Below, piece by piece: positions 1-9,611 of a stretch of 64,000 bases of DNA. Both the position numbers and the translations under genes were made by a program. Within the stretch, counting starts at the first letter, position 1; every line of letters begins with the position of its first letter. This DNA is from Hydrogenobacter sp. T-8 (GTDB lineage Bacteria; Aquificota; Aquificia; Aquificales; Aquificaceae). The notes under the pieces are model-generated. The model searched no databases. It was not told the DNA's origin and saw only the letters and a program-made list of their open reading frames with translations. The stretch is from the NCBI RefSeq assembly GCF_011006175.1, contig NZ_CP048795.1, positions 868,001 through 932,000 of the forward strand, in the 5' to 3' direction.

Positions 1-758
1 TCCTTTAAAGGTAAAGGCTCTTCTTCCTCCTCTTGAGGCTTGGAAAGTCTTACTATTTCTGCGTTTGCTCCATAGCCACAGCTTTCACAGTAGGCAACTC
101 TTGCCTCTCCGTAGGGAGTTAGAGCAACAAACTCATGAGAGCTTATTCCACCTATAGCCCCCACGCTCGCTTCCACAAGCAGTGTCTTTAGCCTGAGTTT
201 TTTAAATATCCTATCGTAGGCAAACTTCATGCTTTCATAAGACATCATGGCGGAAAACTCATCTGGGTCAAAGGAGTAGGCATCCTTCATGATAAACTCC
301 CTTCCCCTTATAAGACCAAAGCGAGGTCTTTTTTCGTCTCTGAACTTGACCTGTATCTGGTAAAGAACCAAAGGAAGTTGTCTGTATGAGTTTACAAAGG
401 ACCTAACAAGGTCTGTTATTTCCTCCTCATGGGTTGGTCCAAGACAGTATTCCCTGCCATTTCTGTCCCTTAGGGTAAAAAGCTCTCTACCATACAAGTC
501 CCACCTTCCTGTTTCCTTCCAAAGCTCAGCAGGGTTCAATACGGTAAGCAAAACCTCCTGAGCTCCGCTCCTGTCCATTTCCTTGCGAACTATGTTTTCT
601 ATCTTTCTTAGAACTCTCACACCGGGTGGAGTAAGCTCATATATGCCTGCAGAGACCTGCTTGATAAAGCCAGCCTTCAGGAGTAGTTTATGCGATGGTG
701 CTTCTGCGTCCGCCGGGTCTTCCTTTGAAGTATACCAAAAATACTTGCTCCAACGCAT
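1..758 (-). CDS. proS: Proline--tRNA ligase, N-terminal part (cut by window edge)
   Basis: This class II aminoacyl-tRNA synthetase charges tRNA-Pro with proline. The visible 252 residues begin [20 protein letters not shown]. They contain the motif 2 region around [23 protein letters not shown], which binds ATP and the acceptor end, preceded by the [10 protein letters not shown] segment typical of bacterial ProRS. The visible sequence stops within the start of the insertion (editing) domain, so the C-terminal half lies outside the window. The start at 758 gives the canonical N-terminus. A TATAAT box lies 7 bases upstream, so the message may be leaderless. The gene runs in the same direction as the signalling genes upstream of it, but its own -10 box suggests separate transcription. 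Confidence 0.95.
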   Translation of the reverse strand, partial: MRWSKYFWYTSKEDPADAEAPSHKLLLKAGFIKQVSAGIYELTPPGVRVLRKIENIVRKEMDRSGAQEVLLTVLNPAELWKETGRWDLYGRELFTLRDRNGREYCLGPTHEEEITDLVRSFVNSYRQLPLVLYQIQVKFRDEKRPRFGLIRGREFIMKDAYSFDPDEFSAMMSYESMKFAYDRIFKKLRLKTLLVEASVGAIGGISSHEFVALTPYGEARVAYCESCGYGANAEIVRLSKPQEEEEEPLPLK

Positions 759-765
759 TTTGCTA

Positions 766-771
766 ATTATA
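766..771 (-). promoter_or_regulatory. Putative -10 box of proS
   Basis: The minus strand reads TATAAT, ending 7 bases before the proS ATG. At the normal 6-8 base spacing from -10 to transcription start, the transcript would begin at or next to the start codon. No Shine-Dalgarno sequence is visible. No convincing -35 was identified. Confidence 0.5.
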
Positions 772-1674
772 TCACTTAAGCAGGTCCATAACCTTCTTGA
801 TGCTTACCCTCATCCTCTCAAAGGATTCCGCCAGCTTGCCTATCTCGTCTTCAGACTTTACCTCTATGGGTTCATCCACATTGCCTTTGGCGATTTCCTC
901 CGCCCTTCTTTGGAGCTCCTCCACGGGTTTGAAGACAAGCCTGTCCAGAGCTACCACAATAAATAGGGTTATTGCGAGGAATATGCTAAAGACAGCAAGA
1001 CCTCTGATAAGTCCATTGAGCTGAGCACGTAGCAGTATGGCTTCAAAGGGCACAGATACCATAACCGCACCCACCAGCTCACCCACCTTCCAGTTAGGGT
1101 CATACTGAGGGTTATACTTGGCAACAAGGCTCTTGGGCATGGCCTCCCTTGTGGAGTGGCACTGCATACATCCAGCCTCTGCTACCTTTCCAAAGGCATG
1201 AACAAAATATCTCTGTCCATTCATCTCTATGACGCCCACATACTCCTTTTGGTTTGTGGCTTTCATGAAGTTGATTATCTTTGCCTCTTCGGGTTTTGGG
1301 TTGTTTTTTGGATTTATAGGGTTGTAGGCTACTTGTCTTAGTTGAAAATCTGGCATCTTTTCGTTGACCATGTTGAAGATGGAAGCGGTGAAAAAGCTGG
1401 AAGACTGGGCTTCCAAGATAAAGTCCTCTTGAACACAACCCTTAGCCCTCGCAAGGAAATCAAAGATAAGGGGTCTAAGTGTCTTTCTCACATACTCTCT
1501 TGAGCTATCGCTGAAGGTTATGGCTGCGTTCACCTTCTCTTCTGTGGTATAGACTGCCTTGTCTACCTCCGTTTTGTAGGTGTAAATGCCTGTTGCAAAG
1601 CCTGCAATAGCACCAAAAAGCAAAATGGGAAGGCTTATCTTCCATCTGATGCTTTTGGGCAGAAATCTTCTCAT
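772..1674 (-). CDS. Membrane haem-binding sensor with HAMP domain (DUF3365-like)
   Basis: This 300-residue protein has an N-terminal membrane segment (about residues 11-32) and an extracytoplasmic domain of about 190 residues with one c-type haem site, CMQCH, at residues 169-173. A second membrane segment follows (about 222-243), then a HAMP linker (about 244-297). It resembles DUF3365/Tll0287-like haem sensor domains fused to HAMP. There is no kinase, cyclase or methyl-accepting output domain after HAMP, so any signal must pass to a partner. The ATG at 1674 was chosen because it forms an ATGA overlap with the upstream stop and sits 6 bases after AAGGAGGTG; a GTG at 1683 lies inside that ribosome site. 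It is the last gene of the roadblock-GTPase operon. Its role as redox or gas sensor is inferred. Confidence 0.8.
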   Translation of the reverse strand: MRRFLPKSIRWKISLPILLFGAIAGFATGIYTYKTEVDKAVYTTEEKVNAAITFSDSSREYVRKTLRPLIFDFLARAKGCVQEDFILEAQSSSFFTASIFNMVNEKMPDFQLRQVAYNPINPKNNPKPEEAKIINFMKATNQKEYVGVIEMNGQRYFVHAFGKVAEAGCMQCHSTREAMPKSLVAKYNPQYDPNWKVGELVGAVMVSVPFEAILLRAQLNGLIRGLAVFSIFLAITLFIVVALDRLVFKPVEELQRRAEEIAKGNVDEPIEVKSEDEIGKLAESFERMRVSIKKVMDLLK

Positions 1675-2795
1675 GATAACCACCTCCTTGTTTTTTCTAT
1701 GAACCTCCTTGAATGTTTTTCATCGGGTATCTCCTCCGCAAGCCTTTGTATGAAATCTGGAAGCTTATCCTTCGGAAGCCTGTCTGGTGCAAGTCCCATT
1801 TTCTCAAAAACCCTCTTCCAAACAGCCACACCTATGGGACCGATTTCCTCCACAAAGGCATTCCTTATAGAGGAGAGTGTAGTGCTTGCTACAAAGCTCG
1901 TTTCTCTAACAGATAAGCTAAAATGCACATTTATAGGTCTGAGGTCTGTGTTCATTTCCAGGGTATAGAGGTTAATAAAGGGCACAGCTCCCTGAGGAAG
2001 ATGAGCGGTTTCTTTTTCTATATGTCCAAGCCTGTTTAATGCCTTAAAGATAACATAATTTCCCCTCATCAGGCTGAAAAAACGCATTCCTTCGGTTAAA
2101 AAAATCTCCACAAGAAGGTATGAAGTGCCATATTTTTTTATCAGCTCCTTAATGTCCTGCAAATTACCACCCTTCACGTTCCCTACCCTTTTAAGACTAT
2201 CAAGAGAAGCCAAAAAGTTCACAAACTCTGGCTCTGTTTGGAATACAGCCATGTAGGCATTACTTGGCTCTACCTGCAAGGTTGCCCCCTTTGACCAATT
2301 TTTACCGCTGATGAAAACTGGCTCTCCTCCAGAAAAGGCAATAAGGGGACCAAGCCCAGCCTCCTCACAGATTATCATATAGCCGTGCATTTGCATAAAC
2401 CTTATGTTTTCAAGAACCTTGTTGGGGTCCGCATGAGAAAGCTGGATGGGTGCTATAAGCTCATGACCGTAGGTGATAAAGTTGTACGGGCTTATTCTGT
2501 CCTTAAGGCATTCCAAAAAAGCAAAGACTTCAATGGGTGATGTGGTATAAAGAGACAAAAAGCCCCTCTCTTGGTAGGCTTTATATCCTTCCACCTCTAT
2601 CCTATTGCCAGCCCCATCTGAAAGGTATCTTATACCCGCCACTTCCCTCCCGCGCAGATAGAAGAGGTAGTCCTCCGCTTCCCAGTATGTTAGTTTCATA
2701 AAGCCTGTAAAGGACTTCTCCCTTATCTCCTCTTTCAAGGTATCAAACCTTATGGTGCTTATGTCTATGTCTTTATATAAGGGTGTTCCCCGCAT
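1671..2795 (-). CDS. Unknown protein, possible PATAN/DUF4388-like repeats, partner of MglA-like GTPase
   Basis: This 374-residue soluble protein is not firmly recognised. The N-terminus (about residues 25-55) has the 'G-x-hydrophobic ... hydrophobic-x-G' rhythm of PATAN/DUF4388 domains, and a similar stretch recurs around residues 135-160, GYMIICEEAGLGPLIAFSGG. The C-terminus has an EEIGPIGVAVWKRVF stretch. Such 'IGPI' helical domains are often appended to bacterial signalling proteins; this is a remembered resemblance, not a search result. It lies between the MglA-like GTPase (23-base overlap) and the HAMP-haem sensor (ATGA overlap), so the three are probably made together. A role as GTPase effector or adaptor is inference. 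Confidence 0.6.
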   Translation of the reverse strand: MRGTPLYKDIDISTIRFDTLKEEIREKSFTGFMKLTYWEAEDYLFYLRGREVAGIRYLSDGAGNRIEVEGYKAYQERGFLSLYTTSPIEVFAFLECLKDRISPYNFITYGHELIAPIQLSHADPNKVLENIRFMQMHGYMIICEEAGLGPLIAFSGGEPVFISGKNWSKGATLQVEPSNAYMAVFQTEPEFVNFLASLDSLKRVGNVKGGNLQDIKELIKKYGTSYLLVEIFLTEGMRFFSLMRGNYVIFKALNRLGHIEKETAHLPQGAVPFINLYTLEMNTDLRPINVHFSLSVRETSFVASTTLSSIRNAFVEEIGPIGVAVWKRVFEKMGLAPDRLPKDKLPDFIQRLAEEIPDEKHSRRFIEKTRRWLS

Positions 2796-3342
2796 ATTTT
2801 CTTACCAATATATTTTTTATGACCTTTTGAAAGGTTTCTAACACTCCCTCCCCTCTTATTGCCACCGCTGGCACATAGTCTGTAGCCCAGGGGTTGAAGC
2901 GCACCTGCATGTCCTCTATTTCCATGGCGTCAGGTAGGTCCCTTTTGTTATATTGAACCACCACGGGGAACCTAAGCAAGTCCTCTCCCTGTTCCTTTAG
3001 AACCGCTGCGGTCTCTCTCATTACAAGAAAGTTTATCTTTTCTCTCTCTTTTGAGCTATCCACCACAAAAACAAGCCCATCCACTCCCTTCATTATGACT
3101 TTCCTGAGGGGATGAAGCCTGAATTGACCAGGTGTTGTAAGTATCTTTAATTCAAATTCATATCCATCAATGTTTATGGAGCTTACAAACATTTCCACAA
3201 AAAGCGTCCTTTGTTCTTCAGTTTCCATAACCACCATATCACCTTTAGTTAAATTCTTTTCCCTTAGTATTTCATACAGCTTTTTTACGTTAGTGCTTTT
3301 GCCAGCCAAGCTGGAGCCAAAATAAACTATCTTAAGCCTCAT
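2773..3342 (-). CDS. MglA-like small Ras-family GTPase
   Basis: This 189-residue protein has the core motifs of a prokaryotic Ras-like GTPase: P-loop GSSLAGKST at residues 9-17, a G3 region TTPGQFR (MglA proteins have TxPGQ) and the base-recognition motif NKRD. In Myxococcus and Thermus, MglA marks a cell pole and is switched off by the roadblock protein MglB. Here a roadblock gene lies immediately upstream with an 11-base overlap, matching the MglB-MglA pairing. Downstream are an unknown adaptor-like protein and a haem sensor. The divergent flhA-flhF-flhG operon encodes flagellar polarity factors, so a link to pole definition or motility is plausible but inferred. Confidence 0.88.
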   Translation of the reverse strand: MRLKIVYFGSSLAGKSTNVKKLYEILREKNLTKGDMVVMETEEQRTLFVEMFVSSINIDGYEFELKILTTPGQFRLHPLRKVIMKGVDGLVFVVDSSKEREKINFLVMRETAAVLKEQGEDLLRFPVVVQYNKRDLPDAMEIEDMQVRFNPWATDYVPAVAIRGEGVLETFQKVIKNILVRKYAGNTLI

Positions 3343-3829
3343 AAGGACCCCCCAAAACTCTATTCAGTTTTTCCTCAAGCTCCTTTATATCTATTTTTAT
3401 CTGTTTTGATGGAACCATTTCCGCTTTTTCAAGGACTTCTTCAAGTTCCTCTCCAGCTTCTTTCAAAAAAAGCCTCACAGTGCCAAGAGCTACGCCCTTT
3501 CCAACTATAATACCGAGCAGGAACCTTGGTCGGATGTATTTTATGACCACATCCATGCTCTTACTTTCATACTGGAGAACTTCAAGGTCTTCCATCCTGA
3601 GGATTTTCCCCATCTCAACCGCAGCACCGAATATACCACTTATAAGAGTGGCTAAGAACTCCGTTTCCAAATCCTCCTCCTTCTGACCCTTTATGTCTAT
3701 TATCCTTCCCGCATCGTCGGTAAGTATTATCACGCTGGCGGAGGTCTTATTTAGTAAGTTTTGCAGGACCATCCGCAGACGCCTTTTGGTTTCTGGGTCT
3801 ATATCGTATTGAATTATATCAAGCTCCAT
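3332..3829 (-). CDS. Roadblock/LC7 domain protein (MglB-like)
   Basis: This 165-residue protein has the roadblock/LC7 alternation of amphipathic helices and strands. A long N-terminal helix is followed by [16 protein letters not shown], then a helix of small residues with [14 protein letters not shown], and strands [17 protein letters not shown]. Family members dimerise and act as GTPase-activating or scaffold partners of MglA-like GTPases. The C-terminus (about 120-165) is a charged helical extension. It is the first gene of its operon, and GGAGGGAGCT directly before the ATG may be its ribosome-binding site. Its promoter overlaps that of flhA on the other strand. Confidence 0.85.
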   Translation of the reverse strand: MELDIIQYDIDPETKRRLRMVLQNLLNKTSASVIILTDDAGRIIDIKGQKEEDLETEFLATLISGIFGAAVEMGKILRMEDLEVLQYESKSMDVVIKYIRPRFLLGIIVGKGVALGTVRLFLKEAGEELEEVLEKAEMVPSKQIKIDIKELEEKLNRVLGGPYEA

Positions 3830-3859
3830 ATAGCTCCCTCCAGTTGGGATGATAGAGTA

Positions 3860-3866
3860 TATTATA
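3860..3866. promoter_or_regulatory. Overlapping divergent -10 boxes (flhA / roadblock operon)
   Basis: The sequence TATTATAG contains a plus-strand TATTAT (3860-3865), 6 bases before the flhA ATG. It overlaps a minus-strand TATAAT (3866-3861), 31 bases before the roadblock ATG. One polymerase footprint would cover both, so the flagellar and GTPase operons could compete for transcription. Confidence 0.45.
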
Positions 3867-3871
3867 GTCCT

Positions 3872-5908
3872 ATGATCAGGGAAGGGTGGGTTATTCTTGC
3901 CTTTGTGGTTATACTGGGTGCTATAGTCCTGCCCGTGCCCGCCCTTCTTCTTGACCTTCTATTGGCTCTTAGTATTACCTTTTCAATGACGGTTCTGGTG
4001 CTTACCACCTTCATAAAAGAGCCTCTTGAGCTTTCTGCCTTTCCTAGTATTCTGCTCCTTGGAACGCTTCTGAGGCTTTCTCTTAACATAGCTGCTGCGA
4101 GGAGAATACTCCTATACGGACACGAGGGAACCTCTGCCGCAGGGCATATCATAGAAGGCTTTGGCACTTTTGTGGTGGGTGGTGATGTGGTGGTGGGTCT
4201 TATTGTGTTTCTCATATTTATAGTTATAAACTTTGTAGTTATAACCAGAGGTGCGGAGAGGGTCTCCGAAGTGGCAGCGCGTTTTACCCTTGATGCAATG
4301 CCCGGAAAGCAAATGAGTATAGATGCAGACCTCAACGCAGGACTAATTACAGAAGAAGAGGCTAAAAAAAGAAGGGCTCAGCTTGAGCAAGAGGCAAGTT
4401 TCTTTGGTGCTATGGATGGTGCCAGCAAGTTTATAAGGGGAGATGCCATAGCAGCTTTGATAATACTCTTCCTTAGTCTTGTGGGCGGTCTTCTTGTGGG
4501 TTTGGTTTTTAAGGGTATGGGTTTCTCCGACGCTATAAGGACATACTCTCTCCTTACAGTGGGTGAGGGGCTTGCCAGCCAGATACCTGCCCTTATGCTT
4601 TCTACCTCTGCGGGTATAGTGGTCACCAAGTCCTCTTCAAGGGAGGAGATTGGCAGGGTGCTTTTCAAAGAGTTTTCAAAAGAGCCAAGGGTTTTTCTCT
4701 TTTCCTCTGCACTTCTTGTCTTTATGGGTTTAATACCGGGCTTTCCCAAACTTCCCTTCTTCTTCATGGCAGGTCTGCTCGGAGGGCTATACTATGCCCT
4801 AAGCAGGGCACTTAAGGAGGAAGAGCTGAAGAAACTTGAAGAGCTACTCAAAGAGCAGAAAAAAACACCTACGGAGAAGAGAGAAGAGGAGGTAATCACA
4901 CAGCCAGAAACCATAGCCCTTGAAATAGGTTATGGACTTATTCCCTATGTGGATGAATCTCAAGGGGGAGATGTGCCAGAGAGGATAAAGACCATAAGAA
5001 GACAGCTTGCAAGTGAATATGGCGTTGTTATACCTCTTGTGCATATAAGGGACAATCTAAGACTTAGACCTCACCAGTATCGCATACTCATAAGGGGTAT
5101 AGAGGTGGACTCTTATGAAATAGTGCCAGGGCACTGGCTTGCCATAGATTTGGGCAATGCCAGAGAGCCACTTCAAGGCATAGAGACCAAAGACCCATCC
5201 TTTAAGCTAAAAGCCTATTGGATAAGGGAAGACCAAAAGGAAAAAGCACAAAAGCTGGGATATATGGTGGTGGACATATCCACGGTTATGATAACTCACA
5301 TAAGCGAGACTATAAAGAAAAACTTGCATGAAATACTGGGAAGGGCGGAGGTTCTTGAGCTTGTAGAAAACCTCTCAAAGAAGTATCCAAAGGCAGTGCA
5401 GGGGCTTGTGCCTGATGTGGTGCCTGTCTCTGTGCTTCACAGGGTGCTTCAAAACCTTCTCAGAGAGGGCATACCCATCAATGACCTTCTTACCATCCTT
5501 GAAACCCTTGCGGACTACATAGACCAAACAAGAGACTCAGACCTTCTTACAGAGTATGTTCGTCAAAGGCTTGCCAAGAGAATAACAAGACTTTATTCCA
5601 CAAATGGAACCCTGTATGCCATGATACTGTCTCCAAAGGTAGAAACAAAGCTCACCGCCTTGGTGCAAGAGGGCAAGGAGGAGGAATTTTTAGACCTTCT
5701 TATAAATGGACTCTATCCGAAGCTCTCTCAGGAGGTCACAAAGTTTACCCAGTATCAGGCTATGCCCCTTCTTATAACCTCAAGCTCTATAAGGAGACAC
5801 ATAAGAAAGGTTCTTGAAAACTACATGCCAAACCTCATTGTGCTGTCTTATAATGAACTTGATAGGCAGTTAAACCTAAAGGTCATAGGTGTCATAGATG
5901 AAAATTAA
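3872..5908 (+). CDS. flhA: Flagellar biosynthesis protein FlhA
   Basis: FlhA is the major export-gate protein of the flagellar type III secretion system. This 678-residue protein has about eight membrane segments in its first half and the conserved loop around [16 protein letters not shown]. The FHIPEP-type region [17 protein letters not shown] follows, with [14 protein letters not shown] after it. A large cytoplasmic domain (about residue 340 to the end) docks export chaperones. The start at 3872 gives [10 protein letters not shown] and the usual family length; reading further upstream would add residues that overlap the divergent gene. The stop overlaps flhF by 11 bases, so the two are translationally coupled. 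Confidence 0.96.
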   Translation: MIREGWVILAFVVILGAIVLPVPALLLDLLLALSITFSMTVLVLTTFIKEPLELSAFPSILLLGTLLRLSLNIAAARRILLYGHEGTSAAGHIIEGFGTFVVGGDVVVGLIVFLIFIVINFVVITRGAERVSEVAARFTLDAMPGKQMSIDADLNAGLITEEEAKKRRAQLEQEASFFGAMDGASKFIRGDAIAALIILFLSLVGGLLVGLVFKGMGFSDAIRTYSLLTVGEGLASQIPALMLSTSAGIVVTKSSSREEIGRVLFKEFSKEPRVFLFSSALLVFMGLIPGFPKLPFFFMAGLLGGLYYALSRALKEEELKKLEELLKEQKKTPTEKREEEVITQPETIALEIGYGLIPYVDESQGGDVPERIKTIRRQLASEYGVVIPLVHIRDNLRLRPHQYRILIRGIEVDSYEIVPGHWLAIDLGNAREPLQGIETKDPSFKLKAYWIREDQKEKAQKLGYMVVDISTVMITHISETIKKNLHEILGRAEVLELVENLSKKYPKAVQGLVPDVVPVSVLHRVLQNLLREGIPINDLLTILETLADYIDQTRDSDLLTEYVRQRLAKRITRLYSTNGTLYAMILSPKVETKLTALVQEGKEEEFLDLLINGLYPKLSQEVTKFTQYQAMPLLITSSSIRRHIRKVLENYMPNLIVLSYNELDRQLNLKVIGVIDEN

Positions 5909-7004
5909 AAAGTTGGTGGTGGACTCTCTTCAGGAGGCGGTGGAGGAAGTGAGAAGCCTATATGGTTCAGAGGCGGTGATATTATCCACAAGGGTTATAA
6001 AGCAAAGGTTATTGCCCTTTTTACCCTTCCCTAAAAGGTCAAAACTTGAGATAACGGTGGGTATACCAGACAAAGAGGACTTTGGAGAGGAGCTAAGAAA
6101 AGAAGAAACCTTATACCAGGAGATAAACAGGCTAAAGGAAAACCTAAAAGAGGTTATGGAGCTTGTCAAAAGACAGAGGGTGGAAAAGGAGGAGATAAGG
6201 AGGGATGACCTTGAGGGAGAATATTCCCTCAGAGCCTTATACCTAATGAATAAGCTCATAAACAGAGGAGTTTCAAGGGATGTGGCGCAGAAGATAGTAG
6301 AATCCGCATGCGGATATGACTTTGAACTAAAAAGGCTTGACCTAAAAGGGGAAAACCTTGAGTCTCTCATAGAAGGCTTTAGCAAAAGTCTAAGGCTTGT
6401 GGAAAACTTTCCAGAAGAAGGCTTTAATGTGGTCGCCCTTTTGGGTCCAACAGGTGTGGGTAAAACCACCACCATAGCCAAGCTGGCGTATAACCTAAAG
6501 CAAAGAGGTAAAAGGGTTGGGCTAATAACCATAGATAGCTACAGGACGGGCGCGGTTCAACAGCTTCAAACCTATGCCAACATAATGGAGCTTCCCTTTA
6601 GAACTGCGGACACACCTTATAGACTTAGAGAATGTATAGGAGAACTTTCTTCTTTGGATATAGTGCTTGTGGATACCGGTGGTAGAAGTCAGTATAATGA
6701 GGTCAAGTTAAAGGAGCTTGCATCCTTCTTTACAAAGCTTCCAGCACTTAAGGCGTACATAACCCTAAGTGCCAACACAGAAGAAAGGGTTCAGTATGAG
6801 ATAATACAGAGCTTTAGCGTGGTAGAGCCTTCCGGTCTCATATTTACCAAATTGGACGAGACCAGCTACTTTGGGACTTTAGTCAATGTTGCCTACAGAA
6901 CCCAGATACCTATCCTATGCCTTACAACTGGTCAAAGGGTTCCCGAGGATATGATTATGGCAAGTTATGAATACTTGGCTAAGATATTCTTAGAGGTGCA
7001 GTAA
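5898..7004 (+). CDS. flhF: Flagellar biosynthesis GTPase FlhF
   Basis: FlhF is an SRP-type GTPase that helps place the flagellum, usually at a pole. The protein (368 residues) has a basic N-terminal domain, an N-domain helical bundle (about 110-170), P-loop [10 protein letters not shown] at 183-192, [11 protein letters not shown] (G2) and DTGGR at 259-263 (G3). The TKLDE motif follows near residue 317. These are the SIMIBI/SRP GTPase landmarks. It overlaps flhA by 11 bases and flhG by one base, in the standard flhA-flhF-flhG order of polarly flagellated bacteria. Confidence 0.96.
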   Translation: MKIKKLVVDSLQEAVEEVRSLYGSEAVILSTRVIKQRLLPFLPFPKRSKLEITVGIPDKEDFGEELRKEETLYQEINRLKENLKEVMELVKRQRVEKEEIRRDDLEGEYSLRALYLMNKLINRGVSRDVAQKIVESACGYDFELKRLDLKGENLESLIEGFSKSLRLVENFPEEGFNVVALLGPTGVGKTTTIAKLAYNLKQRGKRVGLITIDSYRTGAVQQLQTYANIMELPFRTADTPYRLRECIGELSSLDIVLVDTGGRSQYNEVKLKELASFFTKLPALKAYITLSANTEERVQYEIIQSFSVVEPSGLIFTKLDETSYFGTLVNVAYRTQIPILCLTTGQRVPEDMIMASYEYLAKIFLEVQ

Positions 7005-7831
7005 TGGAGGCTCAGGCTCTTCATCTTATGAGAGTGGAAGGTAAAGAGAGGAAAACGGGATACATTGCGGTGGCAAGCGGAAAGGGTGGGGTTGGTAAAA
7101 CGCTGATAACCATAAATATGGGAAGGATAATAGGAAGGAATGGCAAGAGGGTGTTAATAGTTGACGGAGACCTTGGGCTTAGCAATGTGCATATAATGCT
7201 TGGGATAACTCCAGCAAAGAATTTGTATCACTTCTTTATGGGTGAAGTGTCCCTTGAAGAGGTAGTAGTTCCTGTGGAAGAAAACCTTGACTTTATCTCC
7301 AGCGGTAGTGGAGTCAGAGAGCTTGTAAACCTGCCACCTGCACAGCTCAGAAACCTCATATACAAACTACAAGAATACGCAGAGAAAAACTATGAGTGGG
7401 TGATATTTGACACACCACCAGGCATACATTCAGACACCACAGCCCTCGTTTCCTCTTCCCACATACCTGTAATAATAACCACTCCAGAGCCCACCGCTAT
7501 AGCGGACGCCTACGGGCTCATAAAGGTGCTAAACCAAGAGGAGAAGGTGAAAGAGTTTTATGTGCTTGTGAATAAGGTTAGTAGCGATGAGGAGAGCCTT
7601 AGGGTTTACGAGAGCATAAGGGTAGTGTGTGAAAAGTTCACATCCGCAGAGACCAAATACCTTGGAGGCATAAGGTATAACCCTAAAATGATAAGGAACA
7701 TAGTAAACCAAAATCCCTTCAGTGAGGATCTGACAAAGGACCTTACAAAGGCATTGCTTAGACTACCTCTTGATATAAAACCTTACGCTCCAAGTTTCTG
7801 GGAAAGACTATTATCAAAACTGAGGAGATAA
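7004..7831 (+). CDS. flhG: MinD-like ATPase FlhG (FleN), flagellar number regulator
   Basis: This 275-residue MinD/ParA-family ATPase has the deviant Walker A motif SGKGGVGKT at residues 25-33, with the signature lysine after SG. It also has VDGDLGLSNVHIMLG and a Walker B-like VIFDTPPG. In polar flagellates FlhG binds FlhF and limits flagellum number. Its N-terminus, EAQALHLMR, resembles the short DQAxxLR-type helix that stimulates FlhF GTPase. The C-terminus carries basic and hydrophobic residues that could form a membrane-targeting helix. Its ATG overlaps the flhF stop. Confidence 0.94.
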   Translation: MEAQALHLMRVEGKERKTGYIAVASGKGGVGKTLITINMGRIIGRNGKRVLIVDGDLGLSNVHIMLGITPAKNLYHFFMGEVSLEEVVVPVEENLDFISSGSGVRELVNLPPAQLRNLIYKLQEYAEKNYEWVIFDTPPGIHSDTTALVSSSHIPVIITTPEPTAIADAYGLIKVLNQEEKVKEFYVLVNKVSSDEESLRVYESIRVVCEKFTSAETKYLGGIRYNPKMIRNIVNQNPFSEDLTKDLTKALLRLPLDIKPYAPSFWERLLSKLRR

Positions 7832-7833
7832 GC

Positions 7834-8604
7834 ATGGTGCTGGGAATTATAGGCTACGGCAATATGGGAGAGAGCTTTGCTAAGGCTCTAATAGGTCATG
7901 TGGAGGTGCTTGTATACGATGTGAGTGAGGAGAAAAGGTCAAAGGCACTTTCTGAGGGTTTTGGGGTTGCTTCTGACCTTGAGTTTCTTCTAAAGAATTC
8001 CAATTGGCTTTTGGTGGCGGTAAAGCCAAAGGATGTGGAAAGGCTCTTAGAGAATTTAAGGGGAAAGCTTGACCGAAAGATTCTCATAAGTCTTGTGGCT
8101 GGGCTTTCTCTTGAGAGGATAAGGGAGCTTTCTGGAACTTCAAGGGTCATAAGGCTTATGCCAAACATAAACGCTCTTGTAGGAAAGGCGGTCATAGCCT
8201 TTGTTTGTGGTGAGGCTATAGAAGAAGGTGAAAGGGAAAAGTTCATATCTCTTTTTTCTCACTGTGGAAGTCTTTATGAACTTGAGGAAAGCCTTTTTGA
8301 CGCCTTTACCGCCCTTGCAGGCTCTGGTCCTGCCTTTGTCTTTAGCTTTATTCACGCTCTTTCTCTTGCTGGCGTGCTTGAGGGGTTTTCCTATGAGAAG
8401 GCAAAGGCTATAGCCATAGACATGGTGCTTGGCTCTTGTGAGCTACTCAAAAGGCTTGGTGGAAACCCAGAGGAGTGGATAACAAGGGTTGCCTCTCCCG
8501 GCGGGACGACCATAGAAGGTATAAAGGTGCTTGAAGAGAGAGGCTTTAAGGGCATAATAATGGAATGCGTGCGAAGGACCTCAGAGAAGGCAAAGAAACT
8601 CTAA
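7834..8604 (+). CDS. proC: Pyrroline-5-carboxylate reductase
   Basis: ProC reduces pyrroline-5-carboxylate to proline with NAD(P)H, the last step of proline synthesis. The 256-residue sequence has the N-terminal Rossmann motif GIIGYGNMGESFA, the VAVKP segment, RLMPNINALVGKA and the C-terminal family signature ALAGSGPAF with VASPGGTT. Length is normal. It starts 2 bases after flhG, so it may be expressed from the flagellar operon, and it overlaps pgeF by 40 bases. Confidence 0.96.
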   Translation: MVLGIIGYGNMGESFAKALIGHVEVLVYDVSEEKRSKALSEGFGVASDLEFLLKNSNWLLVAVKPKDVERLLENLRGKLDRKILISLVAGLSLERIRELSGTSRVIRLMPNINALVGKAVIAFVCGEAIEEGEREKFISLFSHCGSLYELEESLFDAFTALAGSGPAFVFSFIHALSLAGVLEGFSYEKAKAIAIDMVLGSCELLKRLGGNPEEWITRVASPGGTTIEGIKVLEERGFKGIIMECVRRTSEKAKKL

Positions 8605-9182
8605 TATTTTCCTTACAAAAAGGAAGGGCAAGGCTTGCCATAAAAAGGTGGCAAGAGGACAGCGATGTGCTAACTCTTAAGCAAGTGCATTCTGCGAGGG
8701 TCTATCTGCTCTCAGAGGCAGTTGAAGGTTTGGAGGGAGATGGCATAATAACCCAAACCCCTGGGTTAAAGATAGGTATTAGGACTGCGGACTGCGTGCC
8801 TCTTGCCTTTCTTGGAGAAAAAACTGTGGCGGTGGTGCATGCAGGCTGGAGAGGTCTAAGGGAAGGCATAATAGAAAAAACCCTTGAAATACTCTCAAGC
8901 CTTGAAAGACTTGAAAACTTCCTCGCCTTTGTGGGTCCCTCTGCGAGAGCCTGCTGTTATGAGGTGGGTGATGAGTTCAAAAATTACTTTGTGAGCCTAC
9001 ATTACAAAAGTGGCAGGCACTACATGGACACCCAAAGGGAGACCATCCTAAGGCTAAAAAAAGGCGGAATAGGACGGATTTTCCAGTATGGTGTATGCAC
9101 CATATGCCACCATAGCCTACCCTCATACAGAAGAGACAAAACGCAAGAGAGAATTTTAACCCTTGCGGAACTTGTTGCCTAA
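8565..9182 (+). CDS. pgeF: Peptidoglycan editing factor / multicopper-oxidase-like YfiH family
   Basis: This 205-residue YfiH/LACC1-family protein keeps the three metal-binding positions seen in the family: H in LKQVHSARV, C in RTADCVPLA and H in VVHAGWRG, followed by VGPSARACCYEVG. Family members hydrolyse purine nucleosides, and E. coli PgeF removes misincorporated L-Ser muropeptide precursors. It is somewhat shorter than the usual 230-250 residues, mainly at the N-terminus. The ATG at 8565 lies inside proC, giving a 40-base overlap; no better in-frame start follows before conserved sequence begins. Confidence 0.85.
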   Translation: MRAKDLREGKETLIFSLQKGRARLAIKRWQEDSDVLTLKQVHSARVYLLSEAVEGLEGDGIITQTPGLKIGIRTADCVPLAFLGEKTVAVVHAGWRGLREGIIEKTLEILSSLERLENFLAFVGPSARACCYEVGDEFKNYFVSLHYKSGRHYMDTQRETILRLKKGGIGRIFQYGVCTICHHSLPSYRRDKTQERILTLAELVA

Positions 9183-9212
9183 GAAGAGAAAAGGTTTAGA
9201 ATATTCTATGGT

Positions 9213-9611
9213 ATGGACTATATACTTGAAAGAAAAGTCAGAGAGCGTGCACCTGCATACTTTGGAAGGTATTTTAGAAGGGTAAAGGTGGTCCCTATAG
9301 AGGAGTGGTCAGAGAAATTGGAAGATGCTCTGGATGGTGGGCTCATAAGTGAGGAAGAAAGGAAAGACGCACTAAACCTTGATGCATTAATAAGGGTGAA
9401 ATCTGAAGATGGTAGAAACCTTCTTCTTGCAGTGGAAGTATCCCACACACTTGAGGACAAGGATGCAGATAGGGCTCTCAAAAGGGCTAATGTTATTGCA
9501 AGGGTATATGGCATAGAGACCATTCCTGTGGTAATTGGAGCATATGTTCCAGAAGGCTTGCAGGACAGACATCCAAAGGTGCTTGTAGTTCAGGTTTCAG
9601 ATGATAACTAA
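9213..9611 (+). CDS. Small protein with PD-(D/E)XK-like core, function unknown
   Basis: This 132-residue protein is not recognised as a named family. Residues about 67-85, LDALIRVKSEDGRNLLLAVE followed by VS, have the strand-turn-strand pattern of a PD-(D/E)XK nuclease core: D then E-x-S where E-x-K is normal. A helix with RALKRANVIARVYG follows, and then the strand TIPVVIGAYV. The N-terminus has a charged helical region. Without the lysine the fold may be catalytically inactive, or the lysine may have migrated. Its stop overlaps the ATG of the downstream methyltransferase by a few bases. Confidence 0.55.
   Translation: MDYILERKVRERAPAYFGRYFRRVKVVPIEEWSEKLEDALDGGLISEEERKDALNLDALIRVKSEDGRNLLLAVEVSHTLEDKDADRALKRANVIARVYGIETIPVVIGAYVPEGLQDRHPKVLVVQVSDDN

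Noticed and set aside
3761-3871. Upstream extension of flhA by 37 codons
   Set aside because: It overlaps the divergent roadblock gene and its promoter; the canonical FlhA N-terminus starts at 3872.
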